Part shown: in pieces, positions 53,722 through 64,000 of the stretch | Position numbering within the stretch: the first letter of the stretch is position 1 | Layout: the number at the start of each line of letters is the position of its first letter | Assembly: GCA_014529385.2 (NCBI GenBank) | Contig: CM043960.1 | Coordinates: forward strand, 24,466,896-24,530,895 | Source of the DNA: Adiantum capillus-veneris | Taxonomy: Eukaryota > Streptophyta > Polypodiopsida > Polypodiales > Pteridaceae | Direction of reading: 5' to 3' | DNA: 64,000 nt | Program-made: the position numbers and the translations under genes | The notes under the pieces: model-generated | Databases searched by the model: none | What the model was told of the DNA's origin: nothing | Seen by the model: only the letters and a program-made list of their open reading frames with translations

Positions 53722-54125
53722 ACAAGGTTTCTCTTTTCTTGCTCAAGAAGGGAGGTCCTCAAGCTAGCTATAAATGGTTGGTATTATTAATTGCCTGTGA
53801 GTAAGTAGAATAGGGATTTTTCAGCCTTGCAGTGCGCCTGCCTTTGTGCAGTTAACGGGGCATCACCGTCGAGAGCTATGGTCTTAATAGTGGAGTCCTA
53901 CGGGGCTTGCCTACGGCTTAACCATTAGTGAGCTATTAGAAGCTTGACAGGAGCTGGTGTTGTTTTGGTGTCGAAAGAACCTCTCTTCTATTCCTTGCAA
54001 TTAATGGTATTTGAGCCGCGGGTACAGTAGCTTGAGTGCTTTTTCTACAGGGGTAAAGAGGAGTAGCAACTAGGGCTTGAAGTACCAAAGTACACCTAAA
54101 AAGTTTACACCTAAAAGTTGTTAGA
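53722..54125 (+). other. Gypsy-2 5' untranslated leader
   Basis: About 400 bp from primer site to the gag ATG at 54126. No gene seen. Confidence 0.7.
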
Positions 54126-55490
54126 ATGGCTGACAATAGTAAAGAGAGTGAAATTAATGTTGATAACTTTGATTTTGCTCATGAGCAAGCTACTAATGAT
54201 GCTTCAATGCTTGTTAACTATCTTGTTTCTAGGCTTCAACAAGCCATGGGCAATCCATCTCTCCAAAGTGAAGTGCAACGGCAGCTCCGTGCTCACGGGA
54301 TTCTCCAAGCTCATCACCATGACGAGAGAACACCTAGGAAGCCTCCTTGCGAGACTCCCAAAAGAGGTCTCTCTCCGATTCGGGAAGAAGAAGAGAATCC
54401 ATACGAAGGGCTCAAGAATTTACTTCTTGATGATGCATCTCCTTCCCAAAGGAGAACTCAAGAGCCTCCACCGAAGGAACGAGAAAGAAGTGAGTCTCCC
54501 GCCACCTCGATGGAGATGGCTCCACGAAGACGGCGGGCTAAATGCTCTCCATCACCACCAAAGCGGAGAAGACCATCACACTCTTCTCCAGGCCATAATT
54601 CAAAGAGGGATGATAAAAATCAAGAGAAGAAAAAGGCGAGAAAGAGGACACCCTCTTCTCCATCTTCTTCCTCTTATGAAAGTGATGGTAAAGACGACGA
54701 AGATCAAGACAAGAAAAGGGCGAGAAAGAGGTCACCCTCTTCTCCACCTTCTTCAAATTCTTCACCTTCTGAAGAAAGTGATGGTGCAACCTTTGAACCA
54801 TCAAAAAGAAGAGGCCATAGGAAATCCTATGCCACATGGAAGAGGTCATCCAAGCTGAAGAAGTTCAAAGAGGGAGGGAAGAGCATCTCTTTCCTTACCT
54901 ATGATGGCACCTTTGGTGCTACGGACAAAGTCTTGGACTTTATCCAGCAATTTGATACGGCGTTTGGAGATGAGGGCTTCCCGGAGTCCTCTAAGCTACG
55001 CCACGTAGCTATGCACTTTCAAAAGTCCACCAGGCAATGGTGGTCTAGCCTACGAGCCAACGGTGAAGCTCCATGAACATGGAAATCTTTAAGAGCTTCC
55101 ATTGTGAAGCAGTTTTTGGCCACCGATGCCAAAGACAAAGTACTCACCGAATGGCGAAGCTTAAAGCTCTCTCCCAATGAATCCATCCACAAATATGTAG
55201 ACAAGTTTTGGGACCTACAACTCAAAGCCACTGTCTTTAAAAAGTTGGATTTTGGAGAGCAAAAGCAACAATTTTGTGCGGGCTTAACCGAAGAAATGGC
55301 GGAGTATGTCAACTCCCAAAGGCCACGTACCATATCGGCGGTAATACACCATACTATGGTGGCCTCACGAATCAATTTCCAAACGGGGGCTAAAAGAAAT
55401 AATAAGCCCCCGGAAAACAAGGGTTCCAATGAGCCTAAGGGGAAGGACAATGTCCAAAAGTCTCCTAAGGGCAACTCCAACAAAGCTAAA
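54126..55490 (+). pseudogene. Gypsy-2 gag
   Basis: Starts ATG 54126 (MADNSKESEINVDNFDFAHE). A long Arg/Ser/Lys-rich, disordered part with two near-repeat blocks (KKKARKRTPSSPSSSS and KKRARKRSPSSPPSSN) precedes the capsid-like domain (VLDFIQQFDTAFGDEG, HFQKSTRQWWSSLRANG, VKQFLATDAKD, FWDLQLKATVFKKLDF). TGA at 55074 lies inside the capsid domain, in the same frame as the rest. That one stop would truncate gag; the rest of the frame is open. Confidence 0.88.
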
Positions 55491-56015
55491 GAGAAGGGAG
55501 TTTACAAAGGTAAGAACAAACTCTCTCCTGAAGAGCTTGAGCGTTATCGCAACGATAACCGGTGTTTCAAGTGCGGCGAACAAGGGCATGCGTACCGCGC
55601 TTGTCCCCAAAAGAACAACCGCCAAGATCCTCCTAGAGCTTCCTTGGTTGAAATCCAAGAGGAGGAGACTCACCAAACTCATCACAAAGGATCTCCTCTA
55701 TGCCATGCTTGGGGAAAGGTAAGAGAACATGATGCTTTTATTCTCTTTGACCCTGGTTCTACTCACAATTTTATATCTATAGAGTTGGCCACCAAGCTAG
55801 GCATACAATCCTACGAGATGGGAGATGTCCTACCCGCACACAGTGCCTTCAAGGGGCAAGAAGCTTCAATCACTCCCTTAATCGGGAAATTGAGGCTTCA
55901 TGTCCAAGGCTATGTGGACAAAGAGGACTTGTTTATCTCTCCTCTCAAGCATGAGGATGTAATCCTAGGGGCACCATGGTTTGACCGCCTCGCTGCCGAT
56001 GTTAAATTTCCTTAA
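55491..56015 (+). pseudogene. Gypsy-2 zinc knuckle and protease
   Basis: Same frame as gag: RCFKCGEQGHAYRAC (CX2CX4HX4C), then FDPGSTHNFISIELATKLGI, with DPGS where D-S/T-G is usual, and the end-loop DVILGAPWFDRLAADVKF. TAA at 56013 interrupts the frame before RT. The Pro in the active-site loop is seen in this slot in some plant gypsy proteases, but I cannot say if it is catalytic. Confidence 0.85.
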
Positions 56016-56048
56016 AGGAGAATCTCCTTTAAGTTCAGGGAAAAAGAC

Positions 56049-57120
56049 ATGTATATAGATGCTAAGGAAATGGGTAACACTATCCCCATTGTACATACAC
56101 CAGCTTTCAACAAGTCAATAAAGAGCTCTATTTCCGTGTACATGATTTTTGTTAAAGATTCTCAAAATGAACCTAATGCTTTAACAAAAGAAAATAAAAG
56201 CAACCAAAAGGAATTAGAGTTATCCAATTTTCTCAAGGGATTTCAAGATGTTTTTATTGACGACATCCCTTGTGAGCTACCTCCTAAACGAGGTAATGAT
56301 GACCATGCAATTGAACTTCTTCCAGGAAGTTCACCGCCTAACAAACCTCCTTATAGAGTTTCTCAAGCTCAACAAGACGAGATTATGCGGCAAGTGCATG
56401 AGTTAGTTGAGAAGGGCGTGGTTAGGCCTAGCTCATCTCCATTTTGCTCACCTGTGCTATTAGTGCAAAAGAAAGACGGCACATATCGTATGTGTGTCGA
56501 CTATAGAGCACAAAATTGGATCACTATCAAAAATAGGTTTTCCGTTCCACGGGTAGAAGACCTATTTGATAAGCTACAAGGATCGACCTACTTCAGTAGG
56601 ATTGACCTAAAAAGTGGCTATCATCAAATAAGGATAGTTGATCAAGATATTGTAAAGACCGCATTTCGCACCACATTTGGTCTTTATGAATACATTGTCA
56701 TGCCTTTTGGCTTGACCAATGCACCAGCCACATTCAACCGCTTGATGGAGAAGCTGTTCAGGCCTCATCGAACCTTCACTGGAGTGTTCTTTGATGATAC
56801 TATCATCTACTCTAATTCATTAGACGAACACAAGCAACACCTCCAGGTAATATTTCAAGTTTTGAGAGAGAATAAACTTTATGTTAATCGAAAGAAAAGT
56901 AGATTCAGTATTTAGGTCATATTATCTCTCAAGATGGCATCCAAATGGATCCATCAAAATTAGAGGTAATAAAAGGATGGCCTAAACCAAGGAATCTTCA
57001 TGAACTAAGAAGCTTTATAGGTATGTGTGCATACTATAGACGCTTCATAGAAAAGTTCTCACAAATTGCGGGACCATTACATGACCTAACAAAGAAAAGC
57101 GTTAGGTATACATGGTCTGC
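56049..57120 (+). pseudogene. Gypsy-2 reverse transcriptase
   Basis: Same frame as gag and protease: LVEKGVVRPSSSPFCSPVLL, YRMCVDYRAQNWITIKNRF, FSRIDLKSGYHQIRIVDQD (chromovirus-style palm), PFGLTNAPATFNRLM, VFFDDTIIYS (FFDD in place of YxDD). A frameshift near 56912 leads to LGHIISQDGIQMDPSKLEVI and SFIGMCAYYRRFI. It ends YTWSAK at 57120, interrupted by the solo-LTR insertion. Confidence 0.9.
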
Positions 57121-57617
57121 TAAGGTGTAAGGTTTCCAGTTTCTGAAACCTTAAAGGTTGTATAAAGCTTAATCAAACTGATATGATTATTAAAAAAGCA
57201 ATGTAGAATTGTCCGACCATGGCAAATATTGGTATTTTTGGAATCTTAAGCACAGCAAACCCCGGGCTAGAAATTTTCAGAATTGAATTCCGATAAAAAC
57301 TGGCATAGTTATGACCCCTGGAAGTTTATACTGTGAATTGAGTAAAATAGGTAAAATTGAAGGGTTGTAGTAATCATTTAAGCATAGACTTTATTAAAGG
57401 TCTCCCAGATATTTACAAGATATTTACCAATTAAGCAAAAATAGGTCAAATTATAGCAAAATTGATATTTTAAAAGCTGGCAGGTAATGGGAGGGTCATC
57501 ACTGACCTGCCAGGGACTCATTTAGCAGCAGGGGGCGTTTTTTGACTTGTTGGGGGCTGCTTGAACTTCAAGCAACTGCTTTTTTAACCCTGTGAGAGCT
57601 TAAGAGTGCCAGAAAAC

Positions 57618-57625
57618 TATAAATA
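57618..57625 (+). promoter_or_regulatory. TATA box in giant LTR
   Basis: TATAAATA in AACTATAAATAAGACC, followed about 50 bp later by a CT-rich stretch. Fits an LTR U3/R boundary. Confidence 0.6.
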
Positions 57626-58019
57626 AGACCCCTAGCTTCACATTTTACACAGACTCGGAGCCTTGCTACTCTCTCTCTCATCTAAGAGAGAACACTACGC
57701 AGAAATCATTAGAGATTAATCTCTAATTGATTAACCCTAACGGTAATTAGTCTAATCTTTTTTAATTAGCAAGGTTAGATTAAGATATTTGTTAAAAAAT
57801 TAAAGATTAGTCCTATGTATACTCACAAAACCTCTCTTAATTAATTAATCTCTGCTGATTATTATAGTTAAGCTTAGTAATATTAAGCTAATTAATTATC
57901 CTATCATATTAGGGCTGAAATTAGCCAAATTAACCATGAATTAATGATAAATATATTAATTAAGCTTAGATTAAGATGAGGTAATTATCACAGTTGCATT
58001 AGATAGTCATTAAGCTAGA

Positions 58020-59790
58020 AAAATTATCCTATAATTTTTTAGGTAATTTTTCTAATTAATTAGGCAGAATTACTCTGTTTTTTGAGCAATTTAAATAGGG
58101 GAAATTAGTAAATTAATTTTAATTGCTATGATATATTGATCAGTGATTAACTAGGTGTTAAGGAACCCGTGATAATTAGCAGAAGATCAGATAATTAATC
58201 TAGCTAATTAATTAGGTAGAATTACTCTGTTTTTTGAGTAATTTAAAAAGGGGAAATTAGTAAATTGATTTTAATTTATATGATATATTTATCAGTGATT
58301 AATTGCATGTTAAGGAACCCATGATATTTAGAAGAAGCTCAGATAATTAATCTAGCTAATTAATCAGGCAAAATTTCTCTGTTTTTTTAGAAATTTAAAT
58401 AGGGGAAATTAGGAAATTGATTTTAATTGCTATGATATATTTATCAGTGACTATTTGGGTGCTAAAAAACCTGTGATAATTAGGAGAAGCTCAGATAATC
58501 AATCCAGCTAATTAATTAGGCAGAATTACTCTGTTTTTTGAACAATTTAAATAGGGGAAATTAGTAAATTGATTTTAATTGCTATGATATATTTATAAGT
58601 GCTTAATTGGGTCTTAAAAAACCCGTTATAATTAGAATAATCTCAGATAATTAATTTAGATAATTAATTAGGCATAATTACTCTATTCTTTGAGGAATTT
58701 AAATAGGGGAAATTAGTAAATGAAATTCAAATGTTAGGATATAATTATTAGTGGTTAAGTAGGTGTTTAAAAACCCGTGATAATTAGGAGAAGCTCAGAA
58801 AATTAATCTAGCTAATTTCTTTAAGAGAAATGCACTGTTTTTTGAGAAATTTAAATGGGAGAAATTAGTAAATTTATTTCAATTGCTGTGATATATTTAT
58901 CAGTGGTTAAAAAGGTATTGAAAAACCTGTAATAATTCGGAAAATCTCAGATAATGAATCTAGCTAATTAATTAAGCAGAATTACTCTGTGTTTTGAAAA
59001 TTTTAAATAGGGGAAATTAGTAAATTGATTTTAATTGTTGTGATATATTTATTAGTGGGTAATTAAGTGTTAAAAAATCCTTGATAATTAGGAGAAGCTC
59101 AAATAATTAATTTAGCTAATTAATTAGACATAATTACTCTGTTTTTTGAGCAATTTAAATAAGGGAAATTAGTAAATAGATTCAAATTTAATTGAGTTAA
59201 TTTTTAGAGGTTTATTAGATGTTAGATAACCTGTGATCATTATTCTAACCTGAGATAGTTAGTTTAACTAATTATCTTAATGGAATTACTCTATTTTAAG
59301 GGAAAAATAAAAGAGGGAAATTAGTAAATCATGCTATATGATTACATGCTATTTATCAGAGCTATATTATAGTGTAAAGAGGCCGTGATAATTATTCCAA
59401 GGTTAGAAAAGTAGTGTAGATATTTATCTCAATCAAATTACACTACTTTTAGCTAAAAACTAAAGAGGGAAATTAGTAAATCATATTATAGGATTACATG
59501 CTATTTATCAGAGCTATATTATAGGGTAAAGAGTCCGTGATAATTATTACAAGGTTAGAAAAGTATTATAGATATTTATCTAAGTCAAATTACACTATTT
59601 TTAGCTAAAAACTAAAGAAGGAAATTTTTAAATCATGCTATATGATTATATGCTATTTATCAGAGCTATATTATAGGGTAAAGAGGCCGTGATAAATATT
59701 CCATAGGTCGAAAAGTAGTATAGATATTTATCATGAGTCAAATTACACTATTTTTGGCTAAAAATTAAAGATGAAAATTATATAATTAAG
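58020..59790. repeat. 152-bp tandem array, about 12 units
   Basis: The anchor (C/A)AGAATTACTCTGTTTT or its diverged forms recurs at 58063, 58216, 58367, 58519, 58671, 58823, 58976, 59128, 59281, 59433, 59585 and 59738: spacing 151-153 bp throughout. Units are AT-rich and share GGGGAAATTAGTAAAT, TTTATCAGTG and CCGTGATAATTA. The last four units form a diverged subfamily (CAAATTACACTATTTTTAGC). This is a minisatellite-to-satellite scale repeat inside the LTR. Confidence 0.93.
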
Positions 59791-60319
59791 TTAGAAAATA
59801 ATAAGATAATTACCAGAGGTCAAAAATTACCTTATCTACTTGTGGTAATTATACCATAGTTAATTGGTGAAGTTAGAAAATTATAATTGACCAAAAGTCC
59901 TATTTTTAGAGAATGATTAATTAAAATAAATAGACTTTGTGGTCAAAAGTTTTTAAGAAAATTATAGTAAGTATAAACCTATGATATCAAGTTGAGGAAA
60001 TAAAATCTTTAAGAGAAATTAAATACAATAAATATTAAGCCTGAAATAAGTAGATTATTAGCTTAAAAGTCGATGGAAAAATTAGGAAAAAGATATAGAA
60101 AATTATAAGAAATATAGGAGAGCTTAAAAAACCCTTAAAGAAGCGGTGGAAAAAGTTATCATGCCTATATAGACAAATAAGAAATTACTAGGTCAAGAAT
60201 TTATCAACTAAGACTATAAATTTAACCTTGGATGGGTTACGATTGAATACAAAGGATAAGTCCAGATTTTGAATTATTTACCTAATGATTAGACGTACTT
60301 TTTATAAGGATAAGAAGTT

Positions 60320-60511
60320 ATGTCACCAAAAAGAACACGAGCAAATCCTACATCTGATGATGAGGACATAGCTCCAAAACAAACTAGAGCGTCGCATGAC
60401 GACGAAGCCGGTCCTAGTAGTAGGCCTACGGAGGAGTCTTCAGGCGCCAGCGCAACAGTAGATGGCCAATCAATCCCAGGTGGGTGTCCCATTGTTCAAT
60501 TAAGTCTTTAA
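60320..60511 (+). CDS. Small reading frame in giant LTR, 63 aa, unknown
   Basis: MSPKRTRANPTSDDEDIAPK, then a Ser/Asp/Glu/Thr-rich hydrophilic stretch ending near a CCCAG/GTGGGT splice-donor-like site. Composition resembles the disordered N-terminus of gag proteins. It could be a first exon of the parent element's gag located in the LTR, or chance. Confidence 0.25.
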   Translation: MSPKRTRANPTSDDEDIAPKQTRASHDDEAGPSSRPTEESSGASATVDGQSIPGGCPIVQLSL

Positions 60512-61601
60512 TTAGTTTAAGTTATTTTATAAGTTAGCATTGCATACGTAAGAAGGATAAACTGGCTGAAAACGGAAGGTAGTTAACTTCCAATGTGCAT
60601 TTGTTTATAATATAGGAAAGAATTTTTTGGGTTAAAACTGGTTGAATTAGGAAAGATATGTTTGATCATCCTTAAGACAGCTTGTCTCAAGACACCTCCG
60701 ACTCCTTGATATAAATTGATGATAATGATTGGCTTTCTAGCCACGGATAAGTCGGTTACCCCCATGAACGATGAGTTTCTACTCCGTGTCATGTCTTGAT
60801 GTTTCTACATAAGTTAGGATACCGTTTTTTATCCTAGGGGAGCCGCCCAGTTGTATGGGCAAGTGGTTTGGTGTATGGGCACCCGGAACCTTGGGTGGGG
60901 GTTTATCCACTCCGGATTTGAATAAGGAATGGGTGCCGTTTTTCACCCTTAGGTGGTCTTGAGACAAGAAGAGTACTGGTCATGGTTATTATGGATAATG
61001 TTTTGATTGACAGTACCCTGTCTTAAGTTTAAAGATGTCTGTTTTCTAAAAGAATGCTTTCAATGTTGTCTTTAATAATTGATTCAAGGAATTACTCTGA
61101 CTAAAAGTTATAAGAAACCATTATTTTAAATGTTTAAAACAATGTGATAGTAAGATAAATGAATCATGTGTGAGTGCGGGGTGGTAAGTGGGGATTGACT
61201 AAGGTTGTCAATCATGGACGGGTGGACCTGATTAGTCAGGTAACTATCCATCCCTGCGCACTAAAATGTTTAGAAAACTTCTTCACTTGGAGAGGAGTCC
61301 ACCAACGGTTGTGCCCTCACATCTGTTAGAGGGAAAAAAGCGTTGGTTGAGGATACCTTAGCCCAATATGTGGACGTTATAGGGCCGAAAGACTTTTGGG
61401 ATTGTTAGTATGTTATCCCGTTTCCGCTGCGAGACAGAACTAGGTCTTCTTCTAGGGCTATAGACCTAAGCCATTGTCAATGGCAAAGGTTTATTCCTTG
61501 GATTTTTCTTGTCTAGAGACTCCGATTTTTATAAGGCCTAGAGACCTGTCAAGGATCCCATCCCGATCACGGTATAGGCGGGTTGGGGACATTACATAAG
61601 G

Positions 61602-62149
61602 AGAACAATGCTTTCGAAAATCTTAAAGAAAAGCTTATCTCTCAACCTGTGCTTACACTACCGGATCTCTCAAAACCATTTCAGGTCCAATATGATGCTT
61701 GTGGTGATTGCCTTGGAGCTGTTTTGCTCCAAGAAGGGCACGCCATAGGCTATGAGAGTCGAAGGCTCAACCCTGTTGAGCAAGCTCTAGGCATATACGA
61801 AAAGGAACTCCTTGCAATTCTACATGCCTTAAACTCATGGAAGCACTATTTATTGGAGACTCCTTTCATTCTGCGAACGGATCACCAAAGTCTTAAGTAC
61901 TTCATGACGCAGACCAAGCTCTCCGACAAACAAATGAGGTGGACAAATTTCCTTTCACAATTTCATTTTCATATTGCTCACATTGCTGGCAAGCATAATC
62001 AAGTAGCTGATGCACTCTCAACACGGCCGAGAGTGAATGCGGTTTTCATAGCAACTCACAATGATCTATCTTCAGTGATAGATGAGTATGCTATTGATCC
62101 CAATTTTAGAGATGTGATTTCAGCCCTTGCATTAGGGAAGAAAGAATAA
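61602..62149 (+). pseudogene. Gypsy-2 RNase H
   Basis: Resumes in frame after the insertion: ENNAFENLKEKLISQPVLTL, then FQVQYDACGDCLGAVLLQEG (first Asp), EKELLAILHALNSWKHYLL (Glu), RTDHQSLKYFMTQTKLSDKQ (Asp) and NQVADALSTRP (last Asp). All four acidic positions are present. A TAA at 62147 interrupts the line before integrase. Confidence 0.9.
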
Positions 62150-62152
62150 CCA

Positions 62153-63300
62153 TTTACTTTACAAGATGGTTATCTTCTCTATGGCAATAGACTATGCGTT
62201 ACTAACTCACTACGTGAGAAAGTAATGTATGAATCTCATGCTCCACCGTATGCGGGGCGTAGAGGGATTCAGTCTACCTTAAAGGGAATTGAAACATATT
62301 TCTATTGGCCTACCATGAAAGTGAACATACAAGAGTATGTTTCTAAATGTGTGGTTTGCCAAAAGACAAAATTTGATAGAGGGAAGCAACTTGGATTGCT
62401 TCAACCCTTGCCAATTCCTAATTCACCATGGGAGAGCAGATCCATGGATTTTATCTTTGGATTTCCTAAGTCTATCCATGGGAATATGGGAATATGGACG
62501 ATAGTAGACAGGTTCAGTAAACAAACTCATTTTATACCTGTCAAAAAGACTATCAAAGCCCATCAAATGGCAACCCTCTTCATTTCACAAATTTTCAAGT
62601 ACCATGGCTTGCCAATGTCTATAGTGTCGGATAGAGATCCTAGAATGACCAGTAATTTCTGGAAGGGTCTCTTTGAGAATTTAAGAACAAGGCTAAACTT
62701 CTCTTCGGTCTATCATCCACAAACGGATGGCCAAAGTGAAATAGCTAACCTAACAATTCTCGATCTACTAAAAGCCTATGTAATGGAAGTAGATCAAAGA
62801 TCCCAATGGGAGAAGTACTTACCCTTAGTGGAGTATGCTTACAATAACACTGTACATACTTCCACGGGAAAAGCACCTTTCGAGGTAATTGAGGGAAGAT
62901 CAAAAAGTCCCTTGCTACTTAAGGTACATGGAATCTTCGCTGCAAATGAGTATAGCCGAGACCTACAAGAATCTTTTCAAAAGATTAAGGATGCTATCTC
63001 TATCTCACAGCAAAGGCAAAAGGCTGCTGCTGACAAGCACAAAAGAGCCCAAGCCTTTAAAGAAAATGATTGGGTCTTATTAAAGTTTCCCAAGGCTCGA
63101 TTAAGGCACACGATGGGCAAGAATCCTACGGGCCACCAAAAGTACTATGCTAAACTAGCAAAAAGGTACTATGGTCCCTTCCAGATTCTTAGGCCAATCA
63201 ATGAGATGGCCTATCAACTCAAGTTGCCCAATCATTGGCTCATACACAATGCTTTCCATGTGAGCCTATTAAAGCCTTACAAAGGAGAGCCACCCAACTA
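62153..63300 (+). pseudogene. Gypsy-2 integrase
   Basis: In frame with RNase H after the TAA: HAPPYAGRRGIQSTLKGIET and CVVCQKTK form the HHCC zinc module; core residues in SRSMDFIFGFP (D), SIVSDRDPRMTS (D) and DGQSEIANLT (E). NTVHTSTGKAPFEVIEG ends the core. The C-terminal KRYYGPFQILRPINEMAYQL and HNAFHVSLLKPY are the GPY/F module. Open throughout; a frameshift near 63291 separates it from the chromodomain. Confidence 0.93.
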
Positions 63301-63540
63301 TTGAAGACCCACCGGAGATCGAGGACCAAGAGGAGGTGCTGCAGCCCGAGTCCATTCTCTGACATGAAGACAAGGTATATGAAGACAAGGTATTAAGAGG
63401 CGGTAAGACTATCCGACGATATCTTATTAAGTTTAAGAATTATCCTTTTGAAGATGCTAGATGGATGCAAGGCATACAATTAAAGGATAACCTAAACCTT
63501 GTCAATGCTTACAATGCTTCCCAAGAGGAAGCAAATGTAC
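63298..63540 (+). pseudogene. Gypsy-2 chromodomain
   Basis: In a shifted frame: IEDPPEIEDQEEVLQPESIL, TGA at 63359, a duplicated 15-bp HEDKVYEDKV segment, then GGKTIRRYLIKFKNYPFEDA and RWMQGIQLKDNLNLVNAYN. This is the chromodomain fold pattern (a V-L-x(n)-Y-L-I-K-W/F-K-x-Y core and a C-terminal helix). It targets integration to particular chromatin in chromoviruses. Confidence 0.82.
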
Positions 63541-63895
63541 AAAATGTTAAAAATGAACAAAGTTTTTGTCTTATAAGACTCTCTTTTTCTTTATTGTGCA
63601 CAAAAATGAAGTAGTATGCATGCTTAGATCAAGTTTGCGGAGACGACGTCTCCCAAACACCAAGTAGAGCTTGTCACTCTACTATGGAAGACTGATAGGA
63701 CTAATGTGCAGACATGCTTGCAGCAGCCTCAGGCTCTCAAGCGCCAAATGGACTAGTCATCCATTGTGGAATGATGTCGTAAGGTAACATAGGGATCCTC
63801 TACCCGCTAAGAAAAGGACTCATGAATATGCTTTATCTTCTCTACACCATAGTCGAGGACGACTATGATTTCAAGAGAGAGGTAATGTCATAATA
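63541..63895 (+). other. Gypsy-2 3' untranslated region
   Basis: No gene. It ends with a purine-rich AAGAGAGAGGTAA just before the LTR. Confidence 0.7.
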
Positions 63896-64000
63896 ATCAA
63901 TATCTAATTCTCCTAAATTATTTTCTCATGTTAAACTGATCATTTAATATGGGGAAGTGCCAGGGGATAGAATATTGGTTAAGCTAGCAGACCGGCCACA
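63896..64000 (+). repeat. Gypsy-2 3' LTR, first 105 bp
   Basis: TGTCATAATAATC..., matching 52092 onward with one substitution and one indel of about nine bases; truncated by the window edge. Confidence 0.93.

Larger units (their letters stand above)
57126..61596. mobile_element. 4471-bp TG...CA insertion, probable giant solo LTR
   Basis: Begins TGTAAGGTTTCC and ends GGGGACATTACA (TGTAA/TTACA inverted ends), flanked by perfect TAAGG duplications (57121-57125 and 61597-61601) that restore the Gypsy-2 frame when joined. The two ends are not repeated internally, so I read it as one LTR left by recombination, not a full element. It contains a TATA box, a 152-bp tandem array and a short reading frame. 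LTRs of 4-6 kb are known in Ogre-type Tat elements; assignment to them is inference. If the TATA box marks orientation, it is plus-strand. Confidence 0.85.
52092..64000 (+). mobile_element. Gypsy-2: chromovirus-type Ty3/gypsy element, right end beyond window
   Basis: 5' LTR (52092-53708), initiator-Met-like primer site, gag with CCHC knuckle, protease, RT, RNase H, integrase with GPF module, then a chromodomain, purine tract and the first 105 bp of the 3' LTR. A chromodomain after integrase defines chromoviruses. RT to RNase H is interrupted by the 57126-61596 insertion. The visible LTR starts differ by one base and one indel of about nine bases, so the insertion is recent. Nonsense mutations in gag, protease, integrase linker and chromodomain break the single gag-pol frame. 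Inserted into Gypsy-3 RNase H. Confidence 0.93.

Noticed and set aside
54118-54858. 246-codon frame overlapping gag of Gypsy-2
   Set aside because: It is a second frame through the repetitive Arg/Ser-coding part of gag; the 54126 frame carries the capsid domain.
58020-59790. CRISPR-like array
   Set aside because: The repeats are contiguous 152-bp units without unique spacers, in plant nuclear DNA and inside an LTR; it is a tandem satellite.

Overview
The window is nuclear DNA from a land plant with a large, retrotransposon-packed genome. Nearly every recognisable coding stretch belongs to an LTR retrotransposon of the plant Ty1/copia or Ty3/gypsy type. Primer-binding sites match plant initiator-Met tRNA, introns are GT-AG, and dinucleotide microsatellites abound. 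A fern, gymnosperm or other large-genome plant would fit; the sequence does not let me name the species. I see no bacterial genes, no tRNA or rRNA genes and no CRISPR.

Element names are mine. Positions 1-8872: Gypsy-1, minus strand, OTA/Tat-like, with a second RNase H and a long 5' LTR (6514-8872); its 3' end lies off the left edge. Positions 8873-23110: Copia-B copy 1, plus strand. Its gag is split by Copia-A copy 1 (9973-19590, target duplication ACTGT), whose 3' LTR is in turn split by Copia-N copy 1 (15511-19446, minus strand, duplication TCGTG). Positions 23111-25142: an antisense fragment of Copia-A copy 2. Positions 25143-25982: a truncated Gypsy-1 LTR. Positions 25983-26461: the antisense leader and 5' LTR of Copia-B copy 1. 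Positions 26462-27708: the rest of Copia-A copy 2, now sense. Positions 27709-28048: the 3' end of Copia-N copy 3. These pieces fit one history: a five-level nest (N1 in A1 in B1 in A2 in N3, with Gypsy-1 also in B1), later rearranged by an inversion with a breakpoint near 25143.

Positions 28049-29904 hold nothing recognisable. Copia-B copy 2 (29910-35745, duplication GAAAT) has intact ends but an internal inversion (31006-33887) carrying a Copia-N-like fragment. Positions 35867-36729 hold the only cellular-type gene remnant: three exon-like blocks joined by GT-AG introns and encoding a DGNHR motif. Positions 37090-38568 are an antisense Gypsy-2-type LTR. Positions 38690-42058 are tandem duplications, two TATA-bearing repeats and a Copia-N-like LTR. 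Copia-N copy 2 occupies 42059-45789 (duplication CCTTA). Gypsy-3 (about 46226-52091, OTA-like gag-PR-RT) is cut by Gypsy-2 (52092 to beyond 64000), a chromovirus with a chromodomain. Gypsy-2 is itself interrupted between RT and RNase H by a 4471-bp TG...CA insertion (57126-61596, duplication TAAGG) that looks like a very long solo LTR with a 152-bp tandem array.

The genes do not form a pathway. Each element supplied, or once supplied, gag, protease, integrase, reverse transcriptase and RNase H for its own copying, and most are now broken by stops, frameshifts, insertions and inversions. The main exception is Copia-N copy 1: it keeps an uninterrupted 664-codon frame although it lacks integrase and the catalytic part of RT and has a mutated protease site. 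It therefore looks like a non-autonomous, gag-bearing parasite of other copia elements.
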